Below, one piece after another: positions 27,201 through 39,052 of a stretch of DNA of 64,000 bases. Within the stretch, counting starts at the first letter, position 1. Each line of letters opens with the position of its first letter. The notes beneath the pieces are model-generated. The model ran no database searches. It was not told the DNA's origin and saw only the letters and a list, made by a program, of their open reading frames with translations. Made by a program: the position numbers and the translations under genes. Origin of the DNA: Elysia chlorotica (lineage: Eukaryota; Mollusca; Gastropoda; Plakobranchidae); contig RQTK01000024.1 in NCBI GenBank assembly GCA_003991915.1, positions 519,762-583,761 of the forward strand. The letters are read 5' to 3'.

Positions 27201-28100
27201 GCTCTTTAGGTAGACCCCTATGAAAAATAAACGACCCCGGGTCGACTAGGCCTCTATGTCCAATAGCTTAGAATCCAACTTGTTTGTTCTTGGACCAGTT
27301 GGAGTGGAATGAGCTCTGCCCATAATCTGACACAAGTGGCTACCTTTGCATCAATATTGAGCAAAAAGCAGGCATTGAACGGAGGCAAACGATCTGAAAA
27401 ACGGCTCGTTATCTCGTTACCGATTACAATATTGTCCTAGCAGACACTTAGCTTAATGTCCCCGAAACACCCCGACCATTGCATGCATGGAAACAAAGAA
27501 TGCAGGTGCTAACTTAGGTACGAAAGCTACTCAACCGCTAAAATAGGTGGGGTCAAACTGAGAATTCTGTGTTGCAACCATTCTATGTAATTGCACATAT
27601 AAGACGGGATCCTTAGGGCGCAATGCTCATAATTGATTCGCTGCATTAGACGCGTACGTTAAGAAGAACCCCCAATCCCCCCCCCCCAAACCCACACACA
27701 CACACACACAAACCAGATAAGGCTATGTGACTGTCATGAAACAATATAACTAACAATGTAGACGTATTCGCATTTATATCGGATTTCTGGTTTTTTTTTT
27801 TTTTTCAATATGCGTCATCAAAGATCGAAGTTAAATGATTTTCCTCGCTGTAAGTCATTGCAGTACCCCAAACTAAGTTGTCTTCTGCTTCGTACAAATG
27901 AATTCAAATAGAAATTCTGCATGAGAAACTCGGAAAATAATTTCCTTGAAAATAAAAGTTAACTTCTGAGTTTCTCAAGACAAACAGATTGGGACTTTCC
28001 TATCCGCATGAGAAACCCAGACTTCAATTGATATTTTCTGACGATAGCAAGGTTGAAAAAAGGCACAAATGGTCCTAGTTTCTGCCAATGGTATTTAAAA
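21244..28100. other. Intergenic or intronic AT-rich stretch without recognisable genes
   Basis: No conserved protein signature in any frame. Contains CAA-rich low-complexity sequence (21095-21170 just upstream), a 16-base palindrome ATAGATCTAGATCTAT at 21667, AACAA repeats near 25120-25150, a G16-type tract at 26521-26537, the dispersed repeat copy at 26760, and a C tract followed by (CA)n at 27679-27710. Confidence 0.5.
26760..26985. repeat. Second copy of dispersed AT-rich repeat
   Basis: Shares ordered blocks with 4865-5055 and has CACATCGC near its left end and GCGATGTG near its right end, as in a degenerate terminal inverted repeat. Low copy support within the window. Confidence 0.35.
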
Positions 28101-28109
28101 AAATGGAAG

Positions 28110-28275
28110 ACAGTGGCTGAGCTAGAGCGAAGCGTTTTCTAATGAGAAGTTCCTTGTTCGATTCCCTAGCGAGACCGCCCTGTTTGCTACTGTTTCGACC
28201 AGTGTCAGTATAATTTGATCCACCATGTTTGGGCCCATTGCGAACTTAGGAGACGCTTAAAGTAGGAGAGAGAGT
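28110..28275 (+). mobile_element. tRNA-derived SINE-like copy 1
   Basis: Pol III A-box-like GTGGCTGAGCTAG at 28113-28125 and B-box TGTTCGATTCC at 28155-28165, correctly ordered and about 40 bp apart, then a body ending GAACTTAGGAGACGCTTAA. The GAACTTAGGAGAC block recurs at 32448-32460, so it belongs to a dispersed family. It does not fold as an intact tRNA. Confidence 0.55.
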
Positions 28276-28544
28276 GTCGCTTTCTCTGATTTCAAAAAAT
28301 CCTCACGGATTTAATTTTAATCGATGTAACTCCATGAAAAAACAAACAAGCGACTTTGTACAGCACGTACATTTATTTAGCAGAGCTGCCAACCTAAACA
28401 GCGATCAAGGCACACACATTTTGTCAAAGAGAGAATATACGATTTTTAGCCTAATGTTGGCAGCTTTGTGTTAAGTATTGATAACAATAATAATAAATAT
28501 ATAATTATACATTTTTTAACAAACCTTTGTTTTTCCATCTCCAG

Positions 28545-28570
28545 ATTCTTCGGACAGAGTCTTCTAAAAG
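28545..28570 (+). other. Splice-bounded 26-nt micro-exon candidate
   Basis: Preceded by a strong pyrimidine tract and CTCCAG, followed by AAAAG/GTAAGG. One frame reads ILRTESSKR. No partner exon was found with confidence, so this is only a good splice-site pair in otherwise gene-free sequence. Confidence 0.25.
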
Positions 28571-29137
28571 GTAAGGCATTTAAAATAATGATAGGCTACA
28601 CTCCCACAACATCCAGGAAGTAGAAGCATCGTTGTAACAATATTTTTTTAACGTTTGAACGACAGCCTTATTAAGTTTAAGCCTATTATACTAAATAATA
28701 TAAATATTTCTTACCATTATATCGAATTACAATTTACAACTATTTTTCTTCACACATGCACTTTAATTTTACTCGGCCATATCAATACATTTTGCTCTTT
28801 CCTGCATTTATTCATTCTTTTGCCCCTTGAAATGTTTTATGTACTTAAAATTTGTTTTAAAATTTTCTGCATTACACACAAACAACATTACGATTCTACC
28901 TATTAGTGAATAATATGGAAATGAATAAGTGTACAAGGATCAGCAGACAGTAATTCGTTGGCTCAGAGCTGATCTGAGCTATCTCCGTTGAAACAAAGAG
29001 GGAGATAGAACAACGGAGTTTTGCAATAACGAATTGTTTCGTTCTTTACAGAAAACATTTGTGGAATTTATATTATTTCAAAACGAAACCACGGAGCTTT
29101 GATTAAAACAATGTTTTCTCTTGAAACGCATGTCTGT

Positions 29138-29188
29138 ATATGTAAGCTCTCGCATCAGACTCGGAATAAGCTCTCGCATCAGAATGGG
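29138..29188. repeat. 22-bp direct duplication
   Basis: AAGCTCTCGCATCAGA occurs twice, 22-24 bp apart. Confidence 0.8.
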
Positions 29189-29442
29189 AATATGAGAGGA
29201 AAAGAGCATGCAGTAGTCATCTCTCGAGAGAGATGGCGATGGCGATGACACCAATCGTAGTTATATTGTAGCCGTTAAGCTGCAAAAATCTATGGAGATC
29301 AGTTGTTGAGGTGTGTTTGATGTAATTTTATCTAAAGAGACCAGTTAGTGATGTGTGGAAGACAATACGATGACTAGAGGTCATATTCGTTGTATCTTAA
29401 TGATATTTTAAGGATATTGTGCAGTTTTCATCAAATGATCAT

Positions 29443-29558
29443 TGTACATGTCGTGAATGTATTCGGATTGTGCACATCGTGAATGTATTCGGATAGTGCA
29501 CATCGTGAATGTATTCGGATTGTGCACTTCGTGAATGTATTCGGATTGTGCATATCAT
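29443..29558. repeat. 26-bp minisatellite, about 4 units
   Basis: Unit TCGTGAATGTATTCGGATTG plus TGCACA starts at 29451, 29477, 29503 and 29529 with a strict 26-bp period. Decayed units with GTGCACATC follow to about 29640. Units abut with no spacers, so this is not a CRISPR-like array. Confidence 0.9.
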
Positions 29559-29643
29559 GAGGTTTTCCTGCATACCTCGTATCACTTAACACACCGTGCA
29601 CATCATGAGACAAGATTCCTATAACCGTGCACATCGCGATATT

Positions 29644-30008
29644 ATTCTCCATGATTGTATCGGATCTCTAAACACCTCATAACATCATGAGACATGATTC
29701 GTATGACAGTCTGCAGCATGAGATGCTTTTATAATTATATTGGATCGTGGTGTATATCAGATTAACCGCCCAACTTGATATATTACGATTGTATGTTTGC
29801 ACGCAATGGATAGGGATAAACCCTCATTCAATTATTACATAATAATATTATATCGTTTTAATCAATGTGCATGAACATTGCTATTCTGTTGGTAGGTGTT
29901 TATCGCCACACCGACTTCATTCAATGCATAAAAGAAAGATCGAGTCAATCGCCCAAGATCGGCATTGCTTGATTCTCCATGATTGTATCGGATCTCTGAA
30001 CATCTCTG
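29644..30008. repeat. Pair of 35-bp direct repeats 330 bp apart
   Basis: ATTCTCCATGATTGTATCGG followed by ATCTCT occurs at 29644 and 29972. It is probably part of the same decayed repeat field as the 26-bp minisatellite. Confidence 0.8.
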
Positions 30009-31920
30009 ATGATGTATTATTACATTGAAGACCTTTCATCGCTTAAATTCTGGGACTTTCGTTTTGTCCAGGAACTCAGCCAGAATCATCATTGATGACT
30101 GCATTTTATTCTATTCTAACAAAATATTGATACATTTTCAAGGTGCGTGATCTCTTTTACTGTGTTTCTCCACAAATGGTTATTCATACATCTTGGTTGC
30201 TCTTGTTCAATAAAGATTTTATATATTCGTCTGAATTTATGCCTTGATAAAATTTACCTTTATTGACATATTTTGTATGACACACTCGACGCAATACTTC
30301 ATAATGTAATGACCTTGTAAAATAAATTTACGAAAGCCGTATCAAAGATGCAGGATCTTTCACTTTGACAGTTTTCGATTGCACTTTAAAATGTCAGACT
30401 TGACCGCCTTTGGCTAATTTTATTCGCCAGACAGTTAAACTGCTCTTATTTCACGTTTGTGAACTTCGTCGGTCGGTCAGAGAAATTGGATATGGTCTGT
30501 ATTTCTCAGATCCACCCTGCTACTTATCGCGTGTCGATAAGGAGAACAATTGAAACTGTCAGTATCGGTACTATATAATCCGGAGGATTTTGCCTTCTTG
30601 CTGACCGGATAAAGGGAGAGGTTATTAAAGCCCCGGAGATACGTGGTTCTCTGAGGGTCACTTCTGCTAGACACGTTCAATAGTCTGTATATATCGATAT
30701 TGCGGAATGTACATTATCAACAGAGCATTTTTAATGACTTAAAACTGAGACGATCCAATAGACAAAAGTGTGATTTAAACATCGGGTTTATTAAACAATA
30801 ATTATATTTATATATAACATCATATACATTTTCATCTACCTAATGAGCAATGTAATGTATTTGGTGGACCACTTTATTGTATAATAAAAATTGTAGCAGA
30901 TTTTAAGATAAAAATTTGGGGTGAAAAAAAAATAATAACTCGCACACAACGTTTTGATTTCTCCTACATTCGGGTCACAACACCCGGATCCACGTCTTAC
31001 GTTGCCAATCGCTCAAAAATGAAGATCTAGCTCTACCTTTTAGTATTCTAAGTATTCTGGAGAAAAAAAGTTTCATATTGATTCGCCCATTTCGGTATTG
31101 AGCGAATCCTTGGATTGATGAAAAAACAAATGAAAAAAAAATGTGTATGTTTAACGATACAGAGTAGCAAGAACTTACGGTTCCCATCAGAAAAAGACCC
31201 TCTTTCTTTTTCCAAATCGCTTATTAGTATTACATATTATAATTTTTCCCGGTTAATCCTCTACGGAGTCGGGGGACGATAGCTGGAATTTGAACAATAT
31301 TAATGTCCAGATAGTACCCGACTGATTTATCCAACGCTCCCTGCTTTTAAGTTCTTTATTACACTGCTTTGCTTCTTATGATACAGAACAACAAAACATT
31401 CCCATCAGTCATCGTGCAGAAATATGAAGGACGAACTCTTGACTCCTATATCTTTTGTATACCCTATTGTTTTCAGTTGTCGAAGTACACGAAACCTGGA
31501 TTTAGAAATCAGGTTTTAGATATTGATATAATTGATAGACCTGTACATATTGCGCATATTGGACATAATTATGGAGTTTATCTTAGTTTGAACATACAGA
31601 CTTGATTGATAAGCCAGGCGTATTTTCAAGCCCCCCAGAGGCAAGTTAGATCCGTTGTTTAGAACTGTTTTGTATTGTTTGTGTATGTAAAGCACCTGTA
31701 ATCCTCAATGGGTTTCATGCAGGAATTTTCAAGCTGTCATGTGTTTCACGAGCCTCTATGTATGATATATTGCCTCAAGCTAAACACCAAAGTCATGTAT
31801 TTGCTGAATGTACAAATGTACAAATGATTGTGCCGAGCTTGTTGCCTGTTTTAATATGTATCTCCTATTCACACCAAATCGCTCTCACTGCTTCTTTATT
31901 TGTCTCCTGTTTCTCCGTTT
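30009..31920. other. Gene-free stretch
   Basis: No conserved coding signal. An AATAAA at 30209 and an acceptor-like site at 30070 are the only transcript-like marks. Small open frames here have no similarity that I recognise. Confidence 0.45.
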
Positions 31921-31923
31921 CGG

Positions 31924-31924
<1 letters not shown>

Positions 31925-31996
<72 letters not shown>

Positions 31997-32010
31997 TTCT
32001 CTCTCTCTCC
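31925..32010. repeat. (CT)n microsatellite
   Basis: Near-perfect CT repeat of about 85 bp. A (GA)n tract in the opposite sense lies 480 bp downstream. Confidence 0.97.
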
Positions 32011-32459
32011 CTCCGCCCTATCTCTTTCCCTCTCTTTATAAATGGATACATGACTTAAGACATTAATGTAATATGGAAGTTATGTTCTGCTATTTGTGTT
32101 TACTTGATTTATATTAAGTTGACAAGATCGCTTGAATGGCGCACCTTATTCAGAATTGAGGCACGAATACAAGCATTGTCTCTGTTAAACTTTTCATGTT
32201 TCTAATACTATGAGATAAAGATATCCAGATCTATACTGGATAAAGCTAACAGCAGGACAGAAACAATCAGGGATTTGCTAGGACTGCGACACAGATCTAT
32301 CAACTCAAGTGAATGAAGATCGCTTCCAGTGGGAGGGCAAGGCGGCGCAGTAGCAGAGACAAGACCTAGCCCACCCCGCGCTATACCCATAAAGTAACGG
32401 TGGACCTGTTCATGACTCCCTTGGGTCTGTCGCTGGTCTTCCTGAGAACTTAGGAGACA

Positions 32460-32482
32460 CTAACCAGAGACGGAGAGCGAGC

Positions 32483-32524
<42 letters not shown>

Positions 32525-32690
32525 GACTCTCTATAACTGCTGTATACCTGAGGAGAGCTTAAACAGAGAGAGGGGGAGAGAGAGACCGACTCTCTAGAAC
32601 TGCTGTATACTTTAGGAGAGGTTAAACAGAGAGAGAGAGAAGGGGAGGGAGAACAGAGAGAGAGAGAGACCGACTCTCTATTACTGCCGC
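32460..32690. repeat. (GA)n-linked minisatellite, three units
   Basis: A block containing GACCGACTCTCTA, AACTGCTGTATAC and AGGAGAG.TTAAACAGAGAG recurs about every 80 bp, interleaved with GA tracts. The first GA run is at 32486-32522. Confidence 0.85.
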
Positions 32691-32699
32691 GGACCTGTT

Positions 32700-32895
32700 G
32701 CTCTCAGGATCACCTGTGGTACCGCATGGTGCACGCCAGCCGCTCCGAGTCCGAGGGCCCAATCGAGAGCATGACAAAGGCTGCTTCACGCCTCTAAGGT
32801 TCTTAGTGGTGGGCGATACATTGCTCAGTCGGCAGAGGAATGGGCTTGTGAGCAGAAGGCTCGAGGTTCGATCCGAAACTAGTGCCTTACAGTTT
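32700..32895 (+). mobile_element. tRNA-derived SINE-like copy 2
   Basis: A-box-like ATTGCTCAGTCGG at 32819-32831 and near-consensus B-box GGTTCGATCCG at 32865-32875. Upstream GC-rich sequence (32700-32790) may be part of the element or of an adjacent copy. The head is tRNA-like but lacks a full cloverleaf. Confidence 0.6.
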
Positions 32896-33980
32896 ATATG
32901 ATTCATTAATGCTGCATGTTCATACCCATCAAATTTAATGTGCCTTGATTGACAGATAATTATACGTTTCATATTGTCATATCTATAGACTATAATTGAC
33001 TCTTTGGACAAATTCACCGGAAAATCTAAGAGAGGAAAAACGGTTCATAGATCACTTAATCTCAGGACGTGAAGTTCTTTTTGTGTGTGCCTGGTTTGTG
33101 ATTTAAAGTGGAGCTTTTAACGGCATTGAAGAAGTGCTTATAAACAAATCACAGTTCCCTCTGGTAGTGCCACTAAAGAGACAATCTATTCTCCGTGGTG
33201 TTCCCGAAATCCCATTGAGTTAAGTTGGTTTTAACGTCCAACATCAGCACTATATAGGCTATATTGTGGACGGGACCGAAAATCGCGGGAAAAAGCGCGC
33301 GCGTATTATTTTCTATATGTTAAATGTGAACTTTCCGACGTCAAATTGTTAAGAAATGCTCTTCTTAAACATGACAGTGCTTTAAGCATTGATAGCTGTA
33401 GATTTAATAGAGTTGTAGTTTTTATAAATAACTTTGCCTCCAAAGATTTAATCAATTCATTTCCCGAAGGGTGAAGTATGATTGGGTAGATTTTCAGTAG
33501 AATTTTCCAACTGCGTGTTCTGATTAATGAGGGTTTTTTTTTTTTCAATTTGATCAGCATGATCGGATGAGTTAATCTAGCAGGGACAATAATTATAGAC
33601 GGTTATTTTTAAAATCGTTATAGCTGTAATTTAGTTTACGGTACATTTTTTAACGCGCGCTGTTCTCAACATAATGGGACAAAGACTGACATACAGACTA
33701 TGCTTTTAAGCTATCTAAGTTTAAACAATCATCTTACGGATTTTCATGAAAGTAATCCAAAACTTGTGTTATATACACTCTTTTTAAAAATGCCACATGC
33801 AAAATAAGTGTTTACTCGTGCTAAGTCGTAAGATTAACCAAGTAGGAAGTATGTTAGTATACACCTCTCTAAAGATTCTGTGATGTGCCTATTTCAGTAG
33901 CTAATTATGTGATATCGTCTTGTATTCTTTCTTTAATATTCTTCACTTCTGAACATTAGTCAGTGCAATTTAATTAATCT

Positions 33981-33984
<4 letters not shown>

Positions 33985-34052
<68 letters not shown>
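33985..34052. repeat. (CT)n microsatellite beside the hammerhead ribozyme
   Basis: About 68 bp of CT with two T interruptions, followed by a TATATA segment and then the ribozyme motif. More CT-rich sequence follows on the other side (34141-34200). Confidence 0.97.
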
Positions 34053-34093
34053 CATATATATAATATATATAATAACAATAAAATTAAATGCCT

Positions 34094-34136
34094 GTCGCGA
34101 CTCCGGAGTTTCGAGCTGTTGCTCTCCTCAGGCGAC
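34094..34136 (-). ncRNA. Type I hammerhead self-cleaving ribozyme
   Basis: Read on the minus strand. Stem I 5' strand GTCGC (34136-34132), core CTGAGGA (34131-34125; position 7 is the variable core base), stem II GAGC / loop AACA / GCTC (34124-34113), core GAAA (34112-34109), stem III ACT / loop CCGG / AGT (34109-34100), cleavage base C at 34099, then the stem I 3' strand GCGAC (34098-34094). All three helices pair perfectly and all invariant core bases are present, so predicted cleavage is after 34099. A very short stem III is typical of metazoan hammerheads in retrozymes and Penelope-like elements, where catalysis works best as a dimer. I found no second copy nearby, so the host element may be a solo or degraded one. 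Confidence 0.87.
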
Positions 34137-34259
34137 TAGTTCTTTTTCTCTCTCTCCTCTTTCCCTCTTACTCTCCCTCTCTTTCTCTCTTTCCTCCTCC
34201 ATTTCTTCCCGTCCCCCGCACACCTTTTTCGTAGAGATACAAAATAATAGCTATGAATA

Positions 34260-36770
34260 AAAAGAAATAATTCTAACACAACGGCCAATGCCAACGATGA
34301 GATATCCACTCATCAATTAATAACAGGTCTAAACTCTTTGTCTGTTGGCTTAATCCCAAAACATGGGTGAATTCTTTACACCATTTCCAGCCTAGTTGAT
34401 CTTTAACTTTGGCCACTTAAAATTGTCAGGAGCGTGAAAACGAGCTTTTTAGTGTTTTTATGGCCACGGTTATATTTCATGTTCACCTTTCAAGTGGTCA
34501 ACTATTTATATATATGGCTCAATCGCCTATAGCGGTGACAAACATAAGGAATTGAAAGTCGTTCAATAAAGATTTCGAAAAAATCGAACCTTTCTTCACC
34601 TGAATTATTATTTTCAGAATCGAGGGCGTTATGAAAAATTCTTCATATTTTAGTCAAGGGCTTTTGCGACAGCCTTTTCTACAGCTTCATTAATTAGACT
34701 TTCTTTGAGTTTTTTGTTACTTCGCTTCGTAACTTTTAACGCATTTGATTCAGTTCAATGGTTTATTTTGTTTATGAATCCCGTAGGCGTTGTAGAGTTT
34801 TCCTGTTTATTTATTATTAGATTTTTCATTTCTTTATTTTTCTTTACATGTTTCCCTTTGCGAAAGGGTTAATTGTTAAAAGTCGTAGTCGCGTGTCAAA
34901 AACTATCTAATCGATGTGGTTTTCGTTCCGACGGCAAATTATTTCCATTGTCTCAATACAGTATAAGGCCCGTTGCTTTTCCAAAATCATTAAATTATTT
35001 ATGAGAACCCTTTTCTTTTCTCCTCTTCCTTTCTCGCACTCATAGACATACACCACTCACATATTCTGGGTCTTTATTGCTCCCTCCACAGTCTCTCCCT
35101 CTCTATCTGCTTTCTGTCCGTCCGTCCCTCCACCACCCCTCTCTCATATAACATTTTAAAAATCACAAGTTTTGGTCTATCAGTTTGTTATTTACCACAG
35201 GTGCCTATTATCTAACTCTATATCTAATTGTTTATCCTTTTGCCCGTCTGTGTATCTGTCTGCCTATCCTTGATTTTTGTATTTTGTTACTTTCAATATC
35301 GCTTTAAGCTGAACAACTCTAAATGTAAGCGACTTTTTAATCGAACATTTTGATTTTTTCGTTCATATGGTACTGTCTGTTCATCTATTGATCACTCCTT
35401 GATTCTATCTTGTGTTCTGTACATGTACCTTAAGTTTTGGTTTTAAAGTGTTTCTCCGTTGATTTATCGACCTTGACTGTCTGATCTCAAGTGTAACTTT
35501 TACCCATTCATTTATCTCATAAAAAAAAAAAAAACCATCGGTATTCCGTACTCCACGAACGTCCCATGTTCGATGTATTATTTATACATCAGCTCTACGT
35601 AAGACTAAGTGTAGTACCAGATAAAAGCTTTGGATGGCAGGTCGTAACTTTCCTTGCTCAATACCACCAAGGTTATCGCGAGATCTGCAAACGGTACAGC
35701 GAGATCAGGAAACTTTAGAGCGTTTCTCACTTTCTAGATCTAGATCTTCGCCATCGGGACTTTTTCCTTACACCTTTTATGTGACGACGAAACAATAGAA
35801 ACAGTGAATACATCGATTGAGATCTCCGCTGTTTTATCACTAGTCTTGTCAGTTTTTGTTGATTCCAGCCGCGTTTATCGGAGGTCAAACAGTCTGTTTT
35901 GTGTGATTTAGTGTTTTTACTAGCACGTAATTTGGACTACTGATAGTTCAGTGTTGACAAATCAAATCTATTAGCAGTAATCTTATGTCTTGTAAAAGAA
36001 ACTCGAAATATATTGTATGTACATGCGTTTTTACCTTTTTGTTTGGTTTGTGTGTGATTTTTGTTGTTTGTTTCCTTGTGATTTTGTTGACTTTACATAT
36101 CTTGGGTTGTTAGCTATCTAGGATTTTGATTAATCTTCTATAGAGATAGCACTATTGTTATCATAAATCAGTGATAGTATTCCCCATTCATGAATTTTTG
36201 TTTTCAGCTATCAGATGCGATAGGAGGAAATGTAATGTACCAATACATGAGAACTTGAGGCGATAACAATTATATATCGCCAACAGTCGAGAACCTAGAA
36301 AATTCGAGCACTGCATGCACAAAAAAAGCAACACATGTTCACCAAGGTGTCCAAAAATAGAAGGCAAAGTCACCGAAATATACATAAACTTGCTTTTTTC
36401 AAGTCATTTTATAGAGTTTTTAAATGTTTTTTCTATGTGTGATTTCGAATTATTTCACTAGTTTCCACATAATTTTAAAAAATGTTATTTTTAATAAGCT
36501 TATATCAAATCATACAGTAAGTGATCTCACTCCTTTTCGCATATAATAAACTTTCTCCCGCCGGGCTCTACTTTTCACCTACTGATTGTGCAGGTCCTTT
36601 ATGGACTGTAATAAATGGTACATAATTCGGGAACTGTATTAGAACTCCTCTTGTACAGATGGTTGCTTGTGATTTAGAACCCACTAGTCGCTTAATAGGT
36701 GTAGACACCCATTGCTCAAAAGATTTGAATTTGGTGGTGGCTGTTTGGGGGAGGGGGGGGGGCATTGAGT
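34260..36770. other. Gene-free AT-rich stretch
   Basis: No conserved coding signal and no long repeats seen. Low-complexity pyrimidine-rich sequence around 35020-35150. Confidence 0.45.
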
Positions 36771-36780
36771 CTTTTTTGTT

Positions 36781-36783
<3 letters not shown>

Positions 36784-36855
<72 letters not shown>

Positions 36856-36856
36856 G
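36784..36856. repeat. (TTG)n microsatellite
   Basis: About 24 perfect TTG units, preceded by a G-rich run at 36748-36762. Poly-Leu and poly-Thr reading frames across it are artefacts. Confidence 0.97.
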
Positions 36857-36989
36857 GAATGATTTTACTTAAAATGATATTTTCCACATTCGACAGATAA
36901 TCGAAAATAAGGCCCAGAAATCGTTTTCCCCTCTTGACAAAAAAAAACTATTCCTCTCTCTGTGGTCTAAAATCCAAGGTTTTCGTCCT

Positions 36990-37335
36990 GTATATGACCG
37001 TCGGTTTTAGCGCCGTATGGTGGTCAAGGCACTTGAGGGGGCCACTTGAAGCGACCTGAAACTGGAAGCCGCTAACGAACCGACCGGCAGGCTCGTGTGA
37101 CTCTTGCCTTTCCAGCCCAAAGCCGTTAACGAGTTGGCGTTTGAACGTGAAGGACCTCGTCCTCGCTTCGTACCGTGTGTGTAATCCTATAACGAAATTG
37201 GCCGGGAAGCCCGTTACGAGCTTAGCCCGCTTGTTAAGACACCGCTGAATCAGGCAAGCACCACAAGGAGTGGACAGCCTTACTCAACCCTACACTCAAA
37301 TCCATGTTGGCGTGAGGGACCCAATGGTAGAGTTA
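36990..37335. other. GC-rich block, possible unclassified SINE or foreign segment
   Basis: About 340 bp with much higher GC than its flanks, with recurring AACGA and CCGTTAACGAG-type words (CCGCTAACGAACC, CCGTTAACGAG, CCCGTTACGAG). The AACGAG words suggest a decayed internal repeat. No open frame and no Pol III boxes I can defend. Confidence 0.4.
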
Positions 37336-37960
37336 ACAGCACCACGTTCTCTTGGGTTATGATTAGATCTACAATATCTGGTGCTTGCATTTCCCTTTAT
37401 GTAAACTTTATAGGCTTCCAACCAATGAAAAAGCTTGTAAATAAAAAAAATAAAAAAGGGGGTAAACAGTAAGAGAGATGGATAGCTAAATAAAACCTAA
37501 CGAGAGGTAGACGCATGTATATAATATCAAAAACTTTGTCCCAGATTTTTGTTTTATTAATTAGAACACGCAGGCTGAAGATTTCGAAAATGAAGCAATC
37601 TTTTTGTTTAGTTTAGTGCTCCGTTGTCGTGTGGAAAAAAGAAGTAGGAATAAGATAATATTATGTACATTTTGTTTTATTCCGTGAAAGCTGGACGCAT
37701 GGACTCGAGGAGTTGGTCACTTACAAAACTACTTAACCGTAATTGAATTTTCAATCTTAGATCCAAGCACAGGTACGTTTGCTTAAAAAGACGTGCAGAT
37801 TTTGTGATATGAAATTAATTCTATATCTTTCCAATTAAAAAAAAGAATGGCGAAGGAGTTTTTCGCGCGGCTATTGTGACAACATATTGTGGAACTCTCT
37901 GATACCGTCCCACATCACCAGCAATCAATGCACCGACTTTTAAAAAGCTGAGGCTATTTG

Positions 37961-38040
37961 CGTCACGTGATGTAAGTATCCTCGGGACGTTTTGCATCAC
38001 GTGATCTAAATAGACTCCTAGACAATTTACCCATGTGATG
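37961..38040. promoter_or_regulatory. E-box/M-box cluster in duplication copy 1
   Basis: Two perfect TCACGTGA octamers at 37963-37970 and 37997-38004, 34 bp apart, followed by CATGTGA at 38032. TCACGTGA is the core preferred by MITF/TFE and USF bHLH-zip factors. No function is shown; the call rests on motif and spacing. Confidence 0.45.
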
Positions 38041-38887
38041 TCTAAAATATGCATAACATGGTGAAACTATATTTTCCGTTTTATTAATTGGAAGAATTCA
38101 GAAGGCCTTGGAAACATTAAATCGATTTTCCGCCCTGGATGCAGAATCACACATTTTGAACATTATGGTTGTAATCAACTGCGACCCAAGGCGTAAACTT
38201 TTCAAATTAAAGCCCCGACCCACATTAAAATTAGCAAACTGTATACAATGTAACTCGTAGCTCGAAAAATCACCCGGACCATCAAAAGGTGAACCGAAGG
38301 GTATTGAAACTGTCTTAAGTGACTTCGATGGGGTCGGGCAACAGTAGCGCCTTCTCATGCTCTTGTTAGCACACTGTTAAGTAAACACGTTAACGGATTA
38401 ATAACCCCTGTTAGTGCAGAGTTGTAACTTGTCTCGCCGTTCAGTCGCCTCCCGCAAACTTCTGCATTAGTATGGCGAGTAAACGGCAGCATTAGCACCA
38501 GCAGGCAAAAAAAAAACCCTTGGTTTGTGGTTAGTTTGTATATGGTCGGGTGAGGATGTGGTAGGAGGGAACACTTAGAATAAACCAATTTAGAGCTTTC
38601 GACATGTGTGCTATGTAACCTGCGTCAGGCAGATAACTGAATCGTTTCGGAATCCAATCTTGAATGTTCAACCTTTATAATTATGTAGAGCAGCAATTAA
38701 AGTAAGGTTATGCTCAAGTCAAGGTGAAAGATAATTCATTGGCCGAAGTTTAGGCCTTACCAGTTGAGACATTAATTTTCTTTTGGAAAAAAGAACAAGG
38801 ACTCTTTTTGGGAATAAAATAGATCGTTTCCACTTGACTTACTACAATTCATATATGTGTGCCTTTCAACATGATATAATATAATTA

Positions 38888-39052
38888 AAGGGTACAATGG
38901 GAGAACAGCTGATGTCACATTTTTGCAATATTTTTATTAATTGGTGTACACGTGTATTGGGATAATTGGGATACACTTCAACTGATATTTTTTCTTACCA
39001 CCAAAGGACATACCAAAAGCGTCAAAATGTGACATGGGCCGTTTTCTCCTTG
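38888..39052. mobile_element. MITE-like inverted-repeat element, shorter copy
   Basis: Left end AAGGGTACAATGGGAGAAC as in the 40651 copy. The right end stops at CTCCTTG, lacking the final TACCCTT, and the interior is about 85 bp shorter. Confidence 0.55.

Noticed and set aside
29443-29558. CRISPR-like array
   Set aside because: Units are contiguous with no spacers, in a eukaryotic genome; a minisatellite.
31758-32066. Leu/Ser-rich reading frames
   Set aside because: Product of a CT repeat; same for 41984-42381, 42974-43546 and the Arg/Glu frame at 55399-55593.
32819-32875. tRNA gene
   Set aside because: A and B boxes are present, but there is no complete acceptor stem or cloverleaf; fits a tRNA-derived SINE.
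38098-38358. 86-codon minus frame, repeated at 39863-40123
   Set aside because: Differences between the two copies mostly change amino acids, and no known domain is present; not accepted as protein-coding.
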